A stretch of DNA of 64,000 bases from DATFYP01 sp035626235 (GTDB taxonomy: Archaea; Thermoproteota; Nitrososphaeria; Nitrososphaerales; Gagatemarchaeaceae): NCBI GenBank assembly GCA_035626235.1, contig DASPOB010000075.1, positions 26,777 through 90,776 on the forward strand, read 5' to 3'. Position 1 is the stretch's first letter, and the number at the start of each line of letters is the position of its first letter. The notes beneath the pieces were generated by a model. It saw only the letters and a program-made list of their open reading frames with translations, did not search any database and had not been told where the DNA came from. Positions 7,715-15,477 of the stretch are shown here, one piece after another. The position numbers were made by a program, and so were the translations under genes.

Positions 7715-8692
7715 ATGGAGGGGATTTCGCCCCCGTGGGTCCGCGTGGCAGAGGTAGTCCTGGGGGTCCTCTCGATCATGGTAACGCTTGTTGTCATCCT
7801 GAACCCTACTTTCGGGTCTGCCACGGTTGTGTCGCTTCTGGCGATGGCGGTCATCCTGAACGCACTGAGAATCGTATCCTCAGGAGGAGCCGTCCTTCCG
7901 CCCATGCTGAGAGGGGTGAGCGTGGGTCTCGGGCTCCTAACAGCCATCATCGTGGGAATAGCCATCCTCTCGCCTTCGGTCGGCATAGCGACCCTGGCTC
8001 TCGTGTTCGCCATCGGACTGGCGATTCAGGGAGCGGCCAGGCTTGCCCATACCGCTCACGTGGGGCACCCCAGATGGCTCCGCGTGTCGGCCCTGACGAC
8101 GGGAGCGGTGACCCTCGTGCTCGCTGCGACCATCGCAATCCTGCCGACATTGACCATCGTCTCCCTGGTGGCGCTTCTGACCCTCGCCCTGGTCATCAAC
8201 GGCGTGGACAGCGTAGTTGCGGGGCTAAGGCCGAGCACCGGCAAGCAGCTGACCCTGGTGAAGCTGGTCGTCTTCGCACTGGTCTACGGATTCGTGAATG
8301 TGAACTGGATCGACCTGTACTACAACCAAGTCCCCGCATATCACATCTGGCTGATCTTAACCTACATGGCGCCCTTCGGCGTGCTTCTAGTCTTTCAGGG
8401 GCTCAAGGACTGGCAGCTGGCATTCAGCCTTGGACTGCTGGTTTCGCTCGTGAACGACCTTGGATACTACTTCAGCGGTGACCTCTTTTTCGGATTCCAC
8501 GTGCAGCTCCTCCCCTGGCTGGCGGGGCAGCTCGGGTTCGAGGGGTGGAAGCTACTGTTCACATTCCAGGGGGGATTGTTCATGATTCCAGTGTCGTCCT
8601 ACCTGATGGGGGCGTCGGTCTACGGGAGGATTGCGGTAGTGGCGCTCGTGCTCTACCACTGGTGGAGACGTCCCGCGCCCCTTCCAGGGTAG
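7715..8692 (+). CDS. Polytopic membrane protein with DUF308/HdeD-like repeats
   Basis: This 325-residue protein is almost entirely membrane-embedded. The first about 200 residues look like tandem HdeD/DUF308 units: pairs of short hydrophobic segments such as VVLGVLSIMVTLVVILNP, VVSLLAMAVILNALRIV, TLALVFAIGLAIQGAARL and IVSLVALLTLALVINGVDSV, each ending in a small-residue turn. The C-terminal third has further segments with aromatic residues and closes with a basic RRPAPLPG tail. HdeD-type proteins are linked to acid or membrane stress in bacteria; the function here is unknown. Confidence 0.8.
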   Translation: MEGISPPWVRVAEVVLGVLSIMVTLVVILNPTFGSATVVSLLAMAVILNALRIVSSGGAVLPPMLRGVSVGLGLLTAIIVGIAILSPSVGIATLALVFAIGLAIQGAARLAHTAHVGHPRWLRVSALTTGAVTLVLAATIAILPTLTIVSLVALLTLALVINGVDSVVAGLRPSTGKQLTLVKLVVFALVYGFVNVNWIDLYYNQVPAYHIWLILTYMAPFGVLLVFQGLKDWQLAFSLGLLVSLVNDLGYYFSGDLFFGFHVQLLPWLAGQLGFEGWKLLFTFQGGLFMIPVSSYLMGASVYGRIAVVALVLYHWWRRPAPLPG

Positions 8693-8764
8693 GGCTGGGC
8701 AGGTGACCGCGGGCGGCCTTCGGAACATCTTGGCCTCTCAGCAGCCGAAGGAAGGGCGAGACTT

Positions 8765-10699
8765 CTACTCGTTGAGGTCCGGTGGCAACCCGTTCCTGAC
8801 TAGGACTTCCCGGTACCTGGGGTCTTTCCTGGCCCCATCGTACAGCGGCGAGTACCGGAACACTATGGGGTCCAGCACATGGCCCTCCACGCATTCGAAC
8901 ATCCCCTCGAAATACCCGTCGACGTCACCCATCAGGTACTTGATGCAGGCGACGTCGCTGGATGGCAGGTCTCCTTTCCTCCTGTTCAGCTCTTGAATGG
9001 CGGCGAGAGCCGCCCCCTTATTGCCCCTCATGGCTTCGAGCTGCCCGCGAAGGCTGATGGTTGTCATCTCCTGCGGGAATTCCAGTTCAAGCTCCTTGAT
9101 CGTCGCCTCGGCACTGCCGAAGTCTTTGTCGATCAGATAGGTCAGAGCCTTTCCCGTCAAGACGGGCAGAGGCGCGACCCCGGCGCATCTGGCCCATAAT
9201 TCTCCGGCCTCCTTGCGATGGCCCAGATACACGTACATCCGGCTCAGGTTGACTATTGGCCAGATTGAAAGCGGGTCGAGGAGATGCGCTGTCTCAAGCA
9301 TGCGGAGACCCTCGTTGGGATATCCGAGAGTCGCCTTTACGAGAGCGAGCATGTGATAGTCATCGGAATCGCTCGGGTTCAGCTCCACCGCCCTGGTTGC
9401 TTCAGCCTCAGCCAAGGGATGGTCGTCTTCGAACCAAGCAATCCCCGCCATCGCCGCGTGCACGTGGGAGAGACCGGGGTCCAAAGACATCGCCTTCTCA
9501 ACCGCAGATTTCATGCCCGCGAGGGCCTCCTGGCGGGACATGATGCCCTTGCTCATGAGGCTACCAAGGCACCAGGCCCTCTCGACGTACGCTCGGGCAA
9601 ATGACTGGTCAATCTCGATCGCCCTGTCGATCATCTTGAGAGCCTTGGGGAGGGATTCCATCGTGTTCTCGTTTGTAAGCTGCCGCCCCTGAAGGAAGTA
9701 GGAATACGCGGCCACGTTATCCGTTTCCTTTGCTCCCAGCTTGGGGGCCCTCTGCACTGCGAGGGCGCCCGCCAGCTCTTCTGTGATCCTTGAAGCGATG
9801 TCCGTCTGGACGGCGAAGATGTCGTCGAGATCCTTGTCGTATCTTGAAGACCAGAGGTGCTCCTCGGTATCGGAGTCCACCAACTGGGCTGTCACGCGGA
9901 TCTTGTTCCCCGCCTTTCTGATGCTCCCTTCTACCAGGCTGCCCACTCCCAGCTCCCGTCCGATTTCAGAGATCTTCTTCTCCTTCTTCTTGTACCCCAT
10001 CACCGAGGTCCTGGCAATCACCTTCAGTTCCTTCACCTGTGAGAGCCTGTCAATCAGTTCCTCAGTCATCCCATCCGCGAAGAAGCCGTCGACCGGGTCA
10101 GGGCTGAAGTTTTCGAAGGGAAGCACCGCGATGCGCGTTTTGATTCTCTCGGCGGCGGGTGCGCCCCTGCTCGCAGTCCGGGGGACGTCAACCGCGTAGA
10201 CGCTGGTAGGGAGGCTCACGTTCTTCAACGACTTCTCGCCGAGTGGGACCAGCCCGAAATCGACCTTGTTCCGAACCTGGGCGTACACCTGCTCAGATAT
10301 GCATACGCCCTCGGGTTCGGCTATCGGCTGAATCCTTGAGGCGATGTTGACTGCGTCGCCGAATGTGTCTCCTCCCTGGTGAATGACGTCTCCGAGGTGC
10401 ACGCCAATCCTCAGCTTGAACTTCCATTCGTCCTTAGAGGAGGCGTTGTAGTTACGAAGGTGCGACTGGATTGCCACGGCGCAGTTGACGGCGTCGAGGG
10501 CGCTGTCGAACTCCACGAGGAAGGAGTCCCCCATGGTCTTTACCTCCCTACCGTGGTACATGGGGAAGAAAGGTCTGAGTAGGCCGTTGTGCCGTTCGAG
10601 GATTTCCATGGCACGCGCCTCGTTGGACTGCATGAGAGCGGTGTAGCCGACCATGTCGGTGAACATTATCGCTGCGAGACGTCGGGTGCCTTCGGCCAA
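8765..10699 (-). CDS. Class III nucleotidyl cyclase fused to TolB-like and TPR domains
   Basis: Domain order: a class III cyclase catalytic domain (about residues 5-165), a TolB-like domain (about 180-320, RIAVLPFENFS...FFADGMTEELIDRLS...GSLVEGSIRKAGNKIRVTAQL), then TPR-like helical repeats to the end. In the cyclase, metal-binding Asp residues are seen in FTDMVGYT and MGDSFLVEF, and the transition-state Asn/Arg pair in GDAVNIASRI. It is therefore likely active, probably making cAMP. The start chosen is TTG (M-AEGTRRLAAIMF), because it matches the length and sequence of the paralogue near 33.7 kb (M-SSGERRLAAIMY). A TATA-like GTTTATCA lies inside the longer frame, about 39 bases upstream. Confidence 0.9.
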   Translation of the reverse strand: MAEGTRRLAAIMFTDMVGYTALMQSNEARAMEILERHNGLLRPFFPMYHGREVKTMGDSFLVEFDSALDAVNCAVAIQSHLRNYNASSKDEWKFKLRIGVHLGDVIHQGGDTFGDAVNIASRIQPIAEPEGVCISEQVYAQVRNKVDFGLVPLGEKSLKNVSLPTSVYAVDVPRTASRGAPAAERIKTRIAVLPFENFSPDPVDGFFADGMTEELIDRLSQVKELKVIARTSVMGYKKKEKKISEIGRELGVGSLVEGSIRKAGNKIRVTAQLVDSDTEEHLWSSRYDKDLDDIFAVQTDIASRITEELAGALAVQRAPKLGAKETDNVAAYSYFLQGRQLTNENTMESLPKALKMIDRAIEIDQSFARAYVERAWCLGSLMSKGIMSRQEALAGMKSAVEKAMSLDPGLSHVHAAMAGIAWFEDDHPLAEAEATRAVELNPSDSDDYHMLALVKATLGYPNEGLRMLETAHLLDPLSIWPIVNLSRMYVYLGHRKEAGELWARCAGVAPLPVLTGKALTYLIDKDFGSAEATIKELELEFPQEMTTISLRGQLEAMRGNKGAALAAIQELNRRKGDLPSSDVACIKYLMGDVDGYFEGMFECVEGHVLDPIVFRYSPLYDGARKDPRYREVLVRNGLPPDLNE

Positions 10700-10815
10700 T
10701 CCGTCTTCTTTCGCGCGTCTGAGCATGCTCGATGATAAACAGTTTGCCATGCTTCAGAGAGGGCAATTTCGTCAGAAATGGCCGGCCGGCGAGGAAGAGG
10801 CTGAGCTTGCTTGGA

Positions 10816-10922
10816 TGGGCCGGGAGAGAATTGAACTCTCGACCGTGGCGCGCTACCGATTCGCCGTGTCAGAGCCTGACGGGACTAGTCCTGACGTCCT
10901 AACCAAGCTAGACGACCGGCCC
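10816..10922 (-). tRNA. tRNA-Val (GAC) with two short non-canonical introns
   Basis: Acceptor GGGCCGG pairs fully with CCGGCCC, followed by discriminator A. D stem GTCT/GGAC, T arm GAGAG-TTCAATT-CTCTC. The gene is about 32 bases too long. Removing bases 10876-10892 (17 nt, in the 5' side of the anticodon stem, about position 28/29) and 10845-10859 (15 nt, in the variable loop, about 44/45) gives anticodon stem TCGCT/GGCGA around the loop CTGACAC, which reads GAC, and variable loop AGGTC. The exact cut points may shift by a base or two. A TATA box (TATTAAAG, 10947-10954) is centred 28 bases upstream. Confidence 0.85.
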
Positions 10923-11327
10923 CGAACTTTAGGGCAGCAAACTCTTCTTTAATACTCTTTGATTATGCTCGAGGCGAACGTCTCGTCCATTCCCCCCCGT
11001 TCTTGGAATGAATTTGTCTCCATACTATTTGATCCTCTCTTCGGTCTGGGATTCGTGATGACCGCCAAGTCGTGTCTGCCTAACCGAATCCGCTCCAAGG
11101 AGCGGGGATGATTCAAGTTGGAAAGAGAATGTAGCCGTCACCTCGCTTTCAATCTCGCTTGTCAGCGGTAAGGATTGCGAAGGAGAGGAGTCCGAAAGTA
11201 CTCTCTGCCCATCGTTTCGCACCGCCTCCTCAACCACCCTCTTTGCTTTACACGCCACAAGAGGGAGCATGAAGGTCGACCGTTCTCTTGCGCGTCGCTT
11301 CGATTAAATAGCAAGCTGCGAGTCCGC
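10923..11327. other. Intergenic region between tRNA-Val and HMG-CoA reductase
   Basis: It holds the minus-strand tRNA-Val TATA box at its left end and the plus-strand ATTAAATA box at 11303-11310 for the reductase gene. In between are short open frames on both strands with no recognisable motif. I see no gene. Confidence 0.6.
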
Positions 11328-12605
11328 GTGCACATCTTGGTTGACAGCTCTGAGATTCCTGGGTTCTACAAGCTCTCCATGAAGGAGCGGATTGCTCTCG
11401 TGAAGAGACTGGCGGGGCTGACCGACGAGGAGTCGAACGCGATTGCAGAGACAGGCGGGCTGCCAGCAGAGGTGGCAGACAGGATGATCGAGAATGTAAT
11501 CGGGGGCATCACGATGCCCATGGGGGTGGCAGTCAATTTCAAGGTCAATGGGAGGGATCACCTTGTCCCAATGGCCCTCGAAGAACCGTCTGTCGTGGCG
11601 GCGGCCAGCAACGCTGCGAAGATGGCGAGGGTAAAGGGAGGGTTCAAGGTCACAAACACGGGCCCGCTGATGATTGGCCAGATACAAGTGGTCAAGGTCC
11701 CGAATCCTGAGAAGGCCAAGAGGGCCCTGATTGAAAGGACGGACGAAATCCTCAGAAAGGCGAACGACCAAGATCCGCTGCTTGTGTCGCTCGGAGGGGG
11801 CGCCAGGGAGCTCGATGTGAAGGTCCTGTCGACCCTGAACGGACCCATGGTGGTGGCAGAACTCGTCGTCAATACGGGCGACGCTATGGGGGCCAACGCC
11901 GTGAACACGATGGCCGAGGCCGTGGCGCCGATGGTGGAAGAGATTACTGGGGGGAAGGTGCTCCTCAGAATCATCTCGAATCTCGCGGACCGGAGGCTCG
12001 TCAGGGCTTCTGCCACCTTCGACAAGGACGCCATTGGAGGCGCTGAAGCAGTCGACGGCATCGTTGACGCCTACGCGTTCGCAGACGCCGACCCTTACAG
12101 GTGCGCCACTCACAACAAGGGGATCATGAACGGCGTCGTGGCAGTGGGAATCGCTTGCGGTCAGGACATCAGGGCTCTCGAAGCAGGGGCCCACAGCTAC
12201 GCCTCGCGGACAGGCAGGTACAAGCCGCTCACCACCTGGGCGGAGGACCAGAACGGCGACCTGGTCGGAACGCTTGAGATGCCCATGGCAGTGGGACTAG
12301 TGGGGGGCGCTTCGAAAACGCACCCGGCAGCCAAGACGGCCATCAAGATACTCGGTGTGACGAAGGCGGTAGAGCTGGCGGACATTATGGCCGCAGTCGG
12401 CCTGGCTCAGAACTTCGCCGCGCTCAGGGCACTGGCCACCGAGGGGATTCAGCGCGGCCACATGAAGCTCCACGCCAAGAATGTCGCGACCGCGGCCGGG
12501 GCGACAGGAAAGTACGTCGATTTGGTCGCCCAGAGAATGGTCGAGGAGCGCAAGATCAGGATGGACCGGGCCAAGGAGATATTGGCCGAGCTTCGGGGCA
12601 AGTAA
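11328..12605 (+). CDS. Hydroxymethylglutaryl-CoA reductase, class II type
   Basis: HMG-CoA reductase makes mevalonate for archaeal isoprenoid lipids. Features resemble class II (Archaeoglobus/Thermoplasmata/bacterial): SSEIPGFYKLS near the N-terminus, the ENVIGGITMPMGVAVNF segment, EEPSVVAAASNAAK with the catalytic Glu, GDAMGANAVNTMAE, the Lys in HNKGIMNG, the Asp in GQDIRALEAGAH, and GTLEMPMAVGLVGGASKTHP. The catalytic His region is near the C-terminus (RGHMKLHAKN). A TATA-like ATTAAATA at 11303-11310 allows a leaderless GTG at 11328 or TTG at 11337. The frame is open to 11175, but the box argues against that start. Confidence 0.93.
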   Translation: MHILVDSSEIPGFYKLSMKERIALVKRLAGLTDEESNAIAETGGLPAEVADRMIENVIGGITMPMGVAVNFKVNGRDHLVPMALEEPSVVAAASNAAKMARVKGGFKVTNTGPLMIGQIQVVKVPNPEKAKRALIERTDEILRKANDQDPLLVSLGGGARELDVKVLSTLNGPMVVAELVVNTGDAMGANAVNTMAEAVAPMVEEITGGKVLLRIISNLADRRLVRASATFDKDAIGGAEAVDGIVDAYAFADADPYRCATHNKGIMNGVVAVGIACGQDIRALEAGAHSYASRTGRYKPLTTWAEDQNGDLVGTLEMPMAVGLVGGASKTHPAAKTAIKILGVTKAVELADIMAAVGLAQNFAALRALATEGIQRGHMKLHAKNVATAAGATGKYVDLVAQRMVEERKIRMDRAKEILAELRGK

Positions 12606-12610
12606 CGTCC

Positions 12611-13882
12611 CTATCTGCCTGGCTTCGTCACTCCGAGCGTCACGAGAAAGCGCGCGAAGTCGTCCTCGCTCACCCATTCGACCTTGAGGTAGTCGGTCAG
12701 CCTCTTTACCCCGAACCCTATCCTCCTCGCCTCCGCGACGGCGACGCCGTATGCCTCGAGTTCTGTGGGCCTGTCGACATACTTGTAGCTCCTGTCCCAG
12801 AGCTCCCTCCCTTCCATGTGTTGCCTGATGTGGACCAATTCGTGCACCGCATCCAGGTAGAGGTAAGACTCGTCGCCTTCCTTCAGATAGCCGGCGCTGA
12901 CAACGATGGAGCCCTTGGCGGCGTCGATGTGCATGTAGCCCTTTTCGTCCACGATGTCCAGGGTGAGCTCCGAAAGCACCCTTTCAGTCTGGTCTCCGAA
13001 TACCGCCCTTACGGCCCGCACGCGTTCGAACCCCTGAAAGACTGCGGCAAAGAGATGGGGCCCGACTCCCGGGTCCCTCCGGATGAGCACGTCGGGGATT
13101 GATGCCTTCCTCTCGCCGCGGGCGGGGACGTGGGCGATTGCTATCTTCTGGAGGAGTCTCTTCACGTAGAGCTTCTGGAAGCCGAACCTGCTGTAGAAGG
13201 GATGGGTCTCCTCTGACAGCAGCGACTGGAGGACGAGCTTCCTGCCCTCCTCGGCGGCCATGACCCTGGACGCCGCTAGGATGGACCGGGCTATCCCCCT
13301 TCCCCTGTGCGTGGGGAGGGTGCCCAGGCAGTAGAGTCCGAGGAGTTTGGACGACCTAAAGAGCGCAGTCACTCCAAGAACCTTCCCTTTCGACTCGGCC
13401 ACCAAGAGCGACACCCGGGCGAGCCTCGAGAGGCGCTTGACTACCCGCAGGACCGTTTTCCTCTGACTGAGGTCCCCATAGAAAGATAGCAGGTAGGCAT
13501 CACACCAGGCATCAGCTTCGCGAGGCTCCGCCTTGCGGACCACGACCTCTTCGCTGGGATGGATGTGGTCGTCTCCCGCAACCCATACGACCATGCGGTC
13601 CACATCGGTGTAGCCGGCCTTCCTTAGCGCCGACCATGAACGGGCGCAGGCCTCGGGGAGAACGACGTGGGGAATCCGGCCGTTCTTCGCGAACGCTTCT
13701 TCAATCTCCAGGAAATCTCTCTCTGACGCGCCGCACGAGACGAGCCCGGCCCTGTTGAAGAAGGGCTCGCTCGTGTCCTGGGAATTGAGGATGAAAAGGT
13801 CCTTGCGCAGCCAGCGCACGCTCCCCCACTTGGACCACCACCCGACTTCGTTGAGCTCGATGGCCCTGCTAATCTGAACCAT
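12611..13882 (-). CDS. GNAT acetyltransferase fused to an HExxH metallopeptidase-like domain
   Basis: The central part (about residues 115-245) is a GNAT domain: GLYCLGTLPTHRGRGIARSILAAS contains the acetyl-CoA loop R-x-x-G-x-G/A and HPFYSRFGFQKLY is the usual last strand. The C-terminal third contains AVHELVHIRQHMEG, an HExxH zinc site, followed about 25 residues later by ELEAYGVAVAE, which could supply the third ligand. The N-terminal about 110 residues are another alpha/beta segment resembling a degenerate GNAT half. The ATG overlaps the end of cysS by 14 bases on the same strand, so the two are probably co-translated. Substrates are unknown. Confidence 0.8.
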   Translation of the reverse strand: MVQISRAIELNEVGWWSKWGSVRWLRKDLFILNSQDTSEPFFNRAGLVSCGASERDFLEIEEAFAKNGRIPHVVLPEACARSWSALRKAGYTDVDRMVVWVAGDDHIHPSEEVVVRKAEPREADAWCDAYLLSFYGDLSQRKTVLRVVKRLSRLARVSLLVAESKGKVLGVTALFRSSKLLGLYCLGTLPTHRGRGIARSILAASRVMAAEEGRKLVLQSLLSEETHPFYSRFGFQKLYVKRLLQKIAIAHVPARGERKASIPDVLIRRDPGVGPHLFAAVFQGFERVRAVRAVFGDQTERVLSELTLDIVDEKGYMHIDAAKGSIVVSAGYLKEGDESYLYLDAVHELVHIRQHMEGRELWDRSYKYVDRPTELEAYGVAVAEARRIGFGVKRLTDYLKVEWVSEDDFARFLVTLGVTKPGR

Positions 13883-15068
13883 CTAGTCTTACACCGAGAA
13901 TCCCGAAGGCAGTTCTCAGGGCGGCGAGGGCTGATTTCGCTCGCGCCGAGTCTCCGCTGCTCGCCGCCTGCGACGCGAGCTCCTCAAGCGCAACGACCGC
14001 CGAGGGCGTATCGATGTCGTCGTTCATTGCCTCATAGAAAGAGGCCAGAAGCTCGACCGAGGAGTGTTCCCGCCGCGAGGCGGGCCCGCGCGAGAAGTCG
14101 GCGACAGTCCTCTTGAGGCGCCCCAGGCGCGCGACGCTCTCTTTGAGACCAGAAAGGTCCATGTCAGACCGGTAGTGGGAGAGAAGGAAATAGAACCTGA
14201 GCTCGTCAGCAGAGTACTCCTTCAGCGCGTCCCTGACCGTGACCACGTTTCCTACAGACTTCGACATCTTCTCTCCTGCCATGGTGACCAAATGCGTGTG
14301 GACCCAGTATCCTACCATGGGAGACTTGCCGCTTATCGACTCGCCTTGAGCAATCTCCGCTTCGTGGTGCGGGTACACGAGCTCGTAGGCCCCGCCGTGG
14401 ATGTCGTATTGCGGCCCGTAGACTGCGAGTGTGATAGCCGTGTCCTGGATGTGCCATCCGGGGGATCCGAGCCCCCACGGGCTGCCCCACTTTCCCTTCA
14501 CTAGGACCTCGGGGCGCCATATCGAGAAGTCCGACAGGTTCTTCTTTCCGAGGGTAAGTTCCAATGGCCTCAGGGATAGGTCGGTCTTGGTCTGATGAGA
14601 GAGCCTTCCGTACTCCGGAAAGGTGGAGGTATCGAAAAAGACCCAGCCACCGACGACGTATGCGTTTCCCTTCTTGAGAAGCAGCGAGACCAGCTTGATT
14701 GCTTCATCGACGTGCCTCGAAACGGGCTCGTACCTGGTCACCGATGAGACTCCCAGGGTCTCCATGTCTTCGAGGAAAGACTTCGAGTACCGCGCCGCAA
14801 TATTTGCAGGATCGGTGTTAGCCTTCGCGGCCGCGTCGGAGACTTTCTCGTCAACATCGGTGATGTTCACCAAGAATTCCACCTTCAGCCCGAGATGGGA
14901 AAGGTACCTTGCGGCGACATCGTAGAAGATGTATGTGCGTGCGTGCCCCAGATGAATGAGACCCTGGACGGTCGGACCGCAGACAAACATGCTCACACGG
15001 CCGGGAGACAGCGGGCGGAAGAGCTCCTTCTTGCCCGTCAGGGTGTTGAACAGCTTCAGCGACGACAT
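13869..15068 (-). CDS. cysS: Cysteinyl-tRNA synthetase, short form with altered zinc site
   Basis: It charges tRNA-Cys. The class I signatures are present: LIHLGHART (HIGH) and EKMSKSVGN (KMSKS). FVCGPTVQ supplies the first zinc Cys and YPHHEAEIAQ the His/Glu pair. In the reference family the fourth ligand is the Cys of GWHIECS; here the segment reads GWHIQDTA, without a Cys. The protein is about 399 residues and ends soon after the DALR helices (TAFGILGVRL), lacking the usual last 60 or so residues of the anticodon-binding end. The start is MSSLKLFNTLTGKKE; the frame upstream to 15275 is open but not conserved-looking. Confidence 0.9.
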   Translation of the reverse strand: MSSLKLFNTLTGKKELFRPLSPGRVSMFVCGPTVQGLIHLGHARTYIFYDVAARYLSHLGLKVEFLVNITDVDEKVSDAAAKANTDPANIAARYSKSFLEDMETLGVSSVTRYEPVSRHVDEAIKLVSLLLKKGNAYVVGGWVFFDTSTFPEYGRLSHQTKTDLSLRPLELTLGKKNLSDFSIWRPEVLVKGKWGSPWGLGSPGWHIQDTAITLAVYGPQYDIHGGAYELVYPHHEAEIAQGESISGKSPMVGYWVHTHLVTMAGEKMSKSVGNVVTVRDALKEYSADELRFYFLLSHYRSDMDLSGLKESVARLGRLKRTVADFSRGPASRREHSSVELLASFYEAMNDDIDTPSAVVALEELASQAASSGDSARAKSALAALRTAFGILGVRLDGSD

Positions 15069-15110
15069 TGGGGGATTTTCGCGGGCACTGGCTGGGCCTA
15101 TGTAGAGTTT

Positions 15111-15428
15111 TTGAGCAAGGAGAGAAGCCCCATCTTCGTCTTGATTTACGAGAGGCGCCTCCGGTCTTTCCCAGAGCTCAGAAAACAGCTTGCCGCGCTT
15201 GACGGGGACGCGGGGGTTCGCGTGGTCGGGAGGTACGAAGGCGCGAAGTGCTTCGCCTTCGTGACGAGGTTCCATGAGAAGTACACGCTCTTGGTCTGCA
15301 AGGCCCAGGGGAAGGAGCTGGAGGTTCCAGGGAAGGCACTCACATCAAAGGAGTTCGATGGGGTGGCTTCGCTGCTGTCGTTTCTGGCAACCATCGCAGG
15401 GCAGACTTTGGAAGCCTACGCCTACTGA
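15111..15428 (+). CDS. Small protein of unknown function
   Basis: I do not recognise this 105-residue protein. Starting at the TTG gives M-SKERSPIFVLIYERRLRSFPELRK, a predicted alpha/beta fold with a beta strand, a basic helix, then VRVVGRYEGAKCFAFVTRF, EKYTLLVCKAQ and a C-terminal helix ending in EAYAY. The frame is open upstream to 14895, but that part runs antisense through cysS. It is divergent from cysS with 42 bases between starts, and is followed by the convergent hutU. Coding is likely from the regular alternation of hydrophobic residues. Confidence 0.6.
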   Translation: MSKERSPIFVLIYERRLRSFPELRKQLAALDGDAGVRVVGRYEGAKCFAFVTRFHEKYTLLVCKAQGKELEVPGKALTSKEFDGVASLLSFLATIAGQTLEAYAY

Positions 15429-15477
15429 CCCGACTCGCCAGTCACGCAATTCGGATAGAGCATGTGGAGAGGATGCG

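Noticed and set aside
11304..12194. 296-codon open frame antisense to HMG-CoA reductase
   Set aside because: Shadow of a conserved gene.
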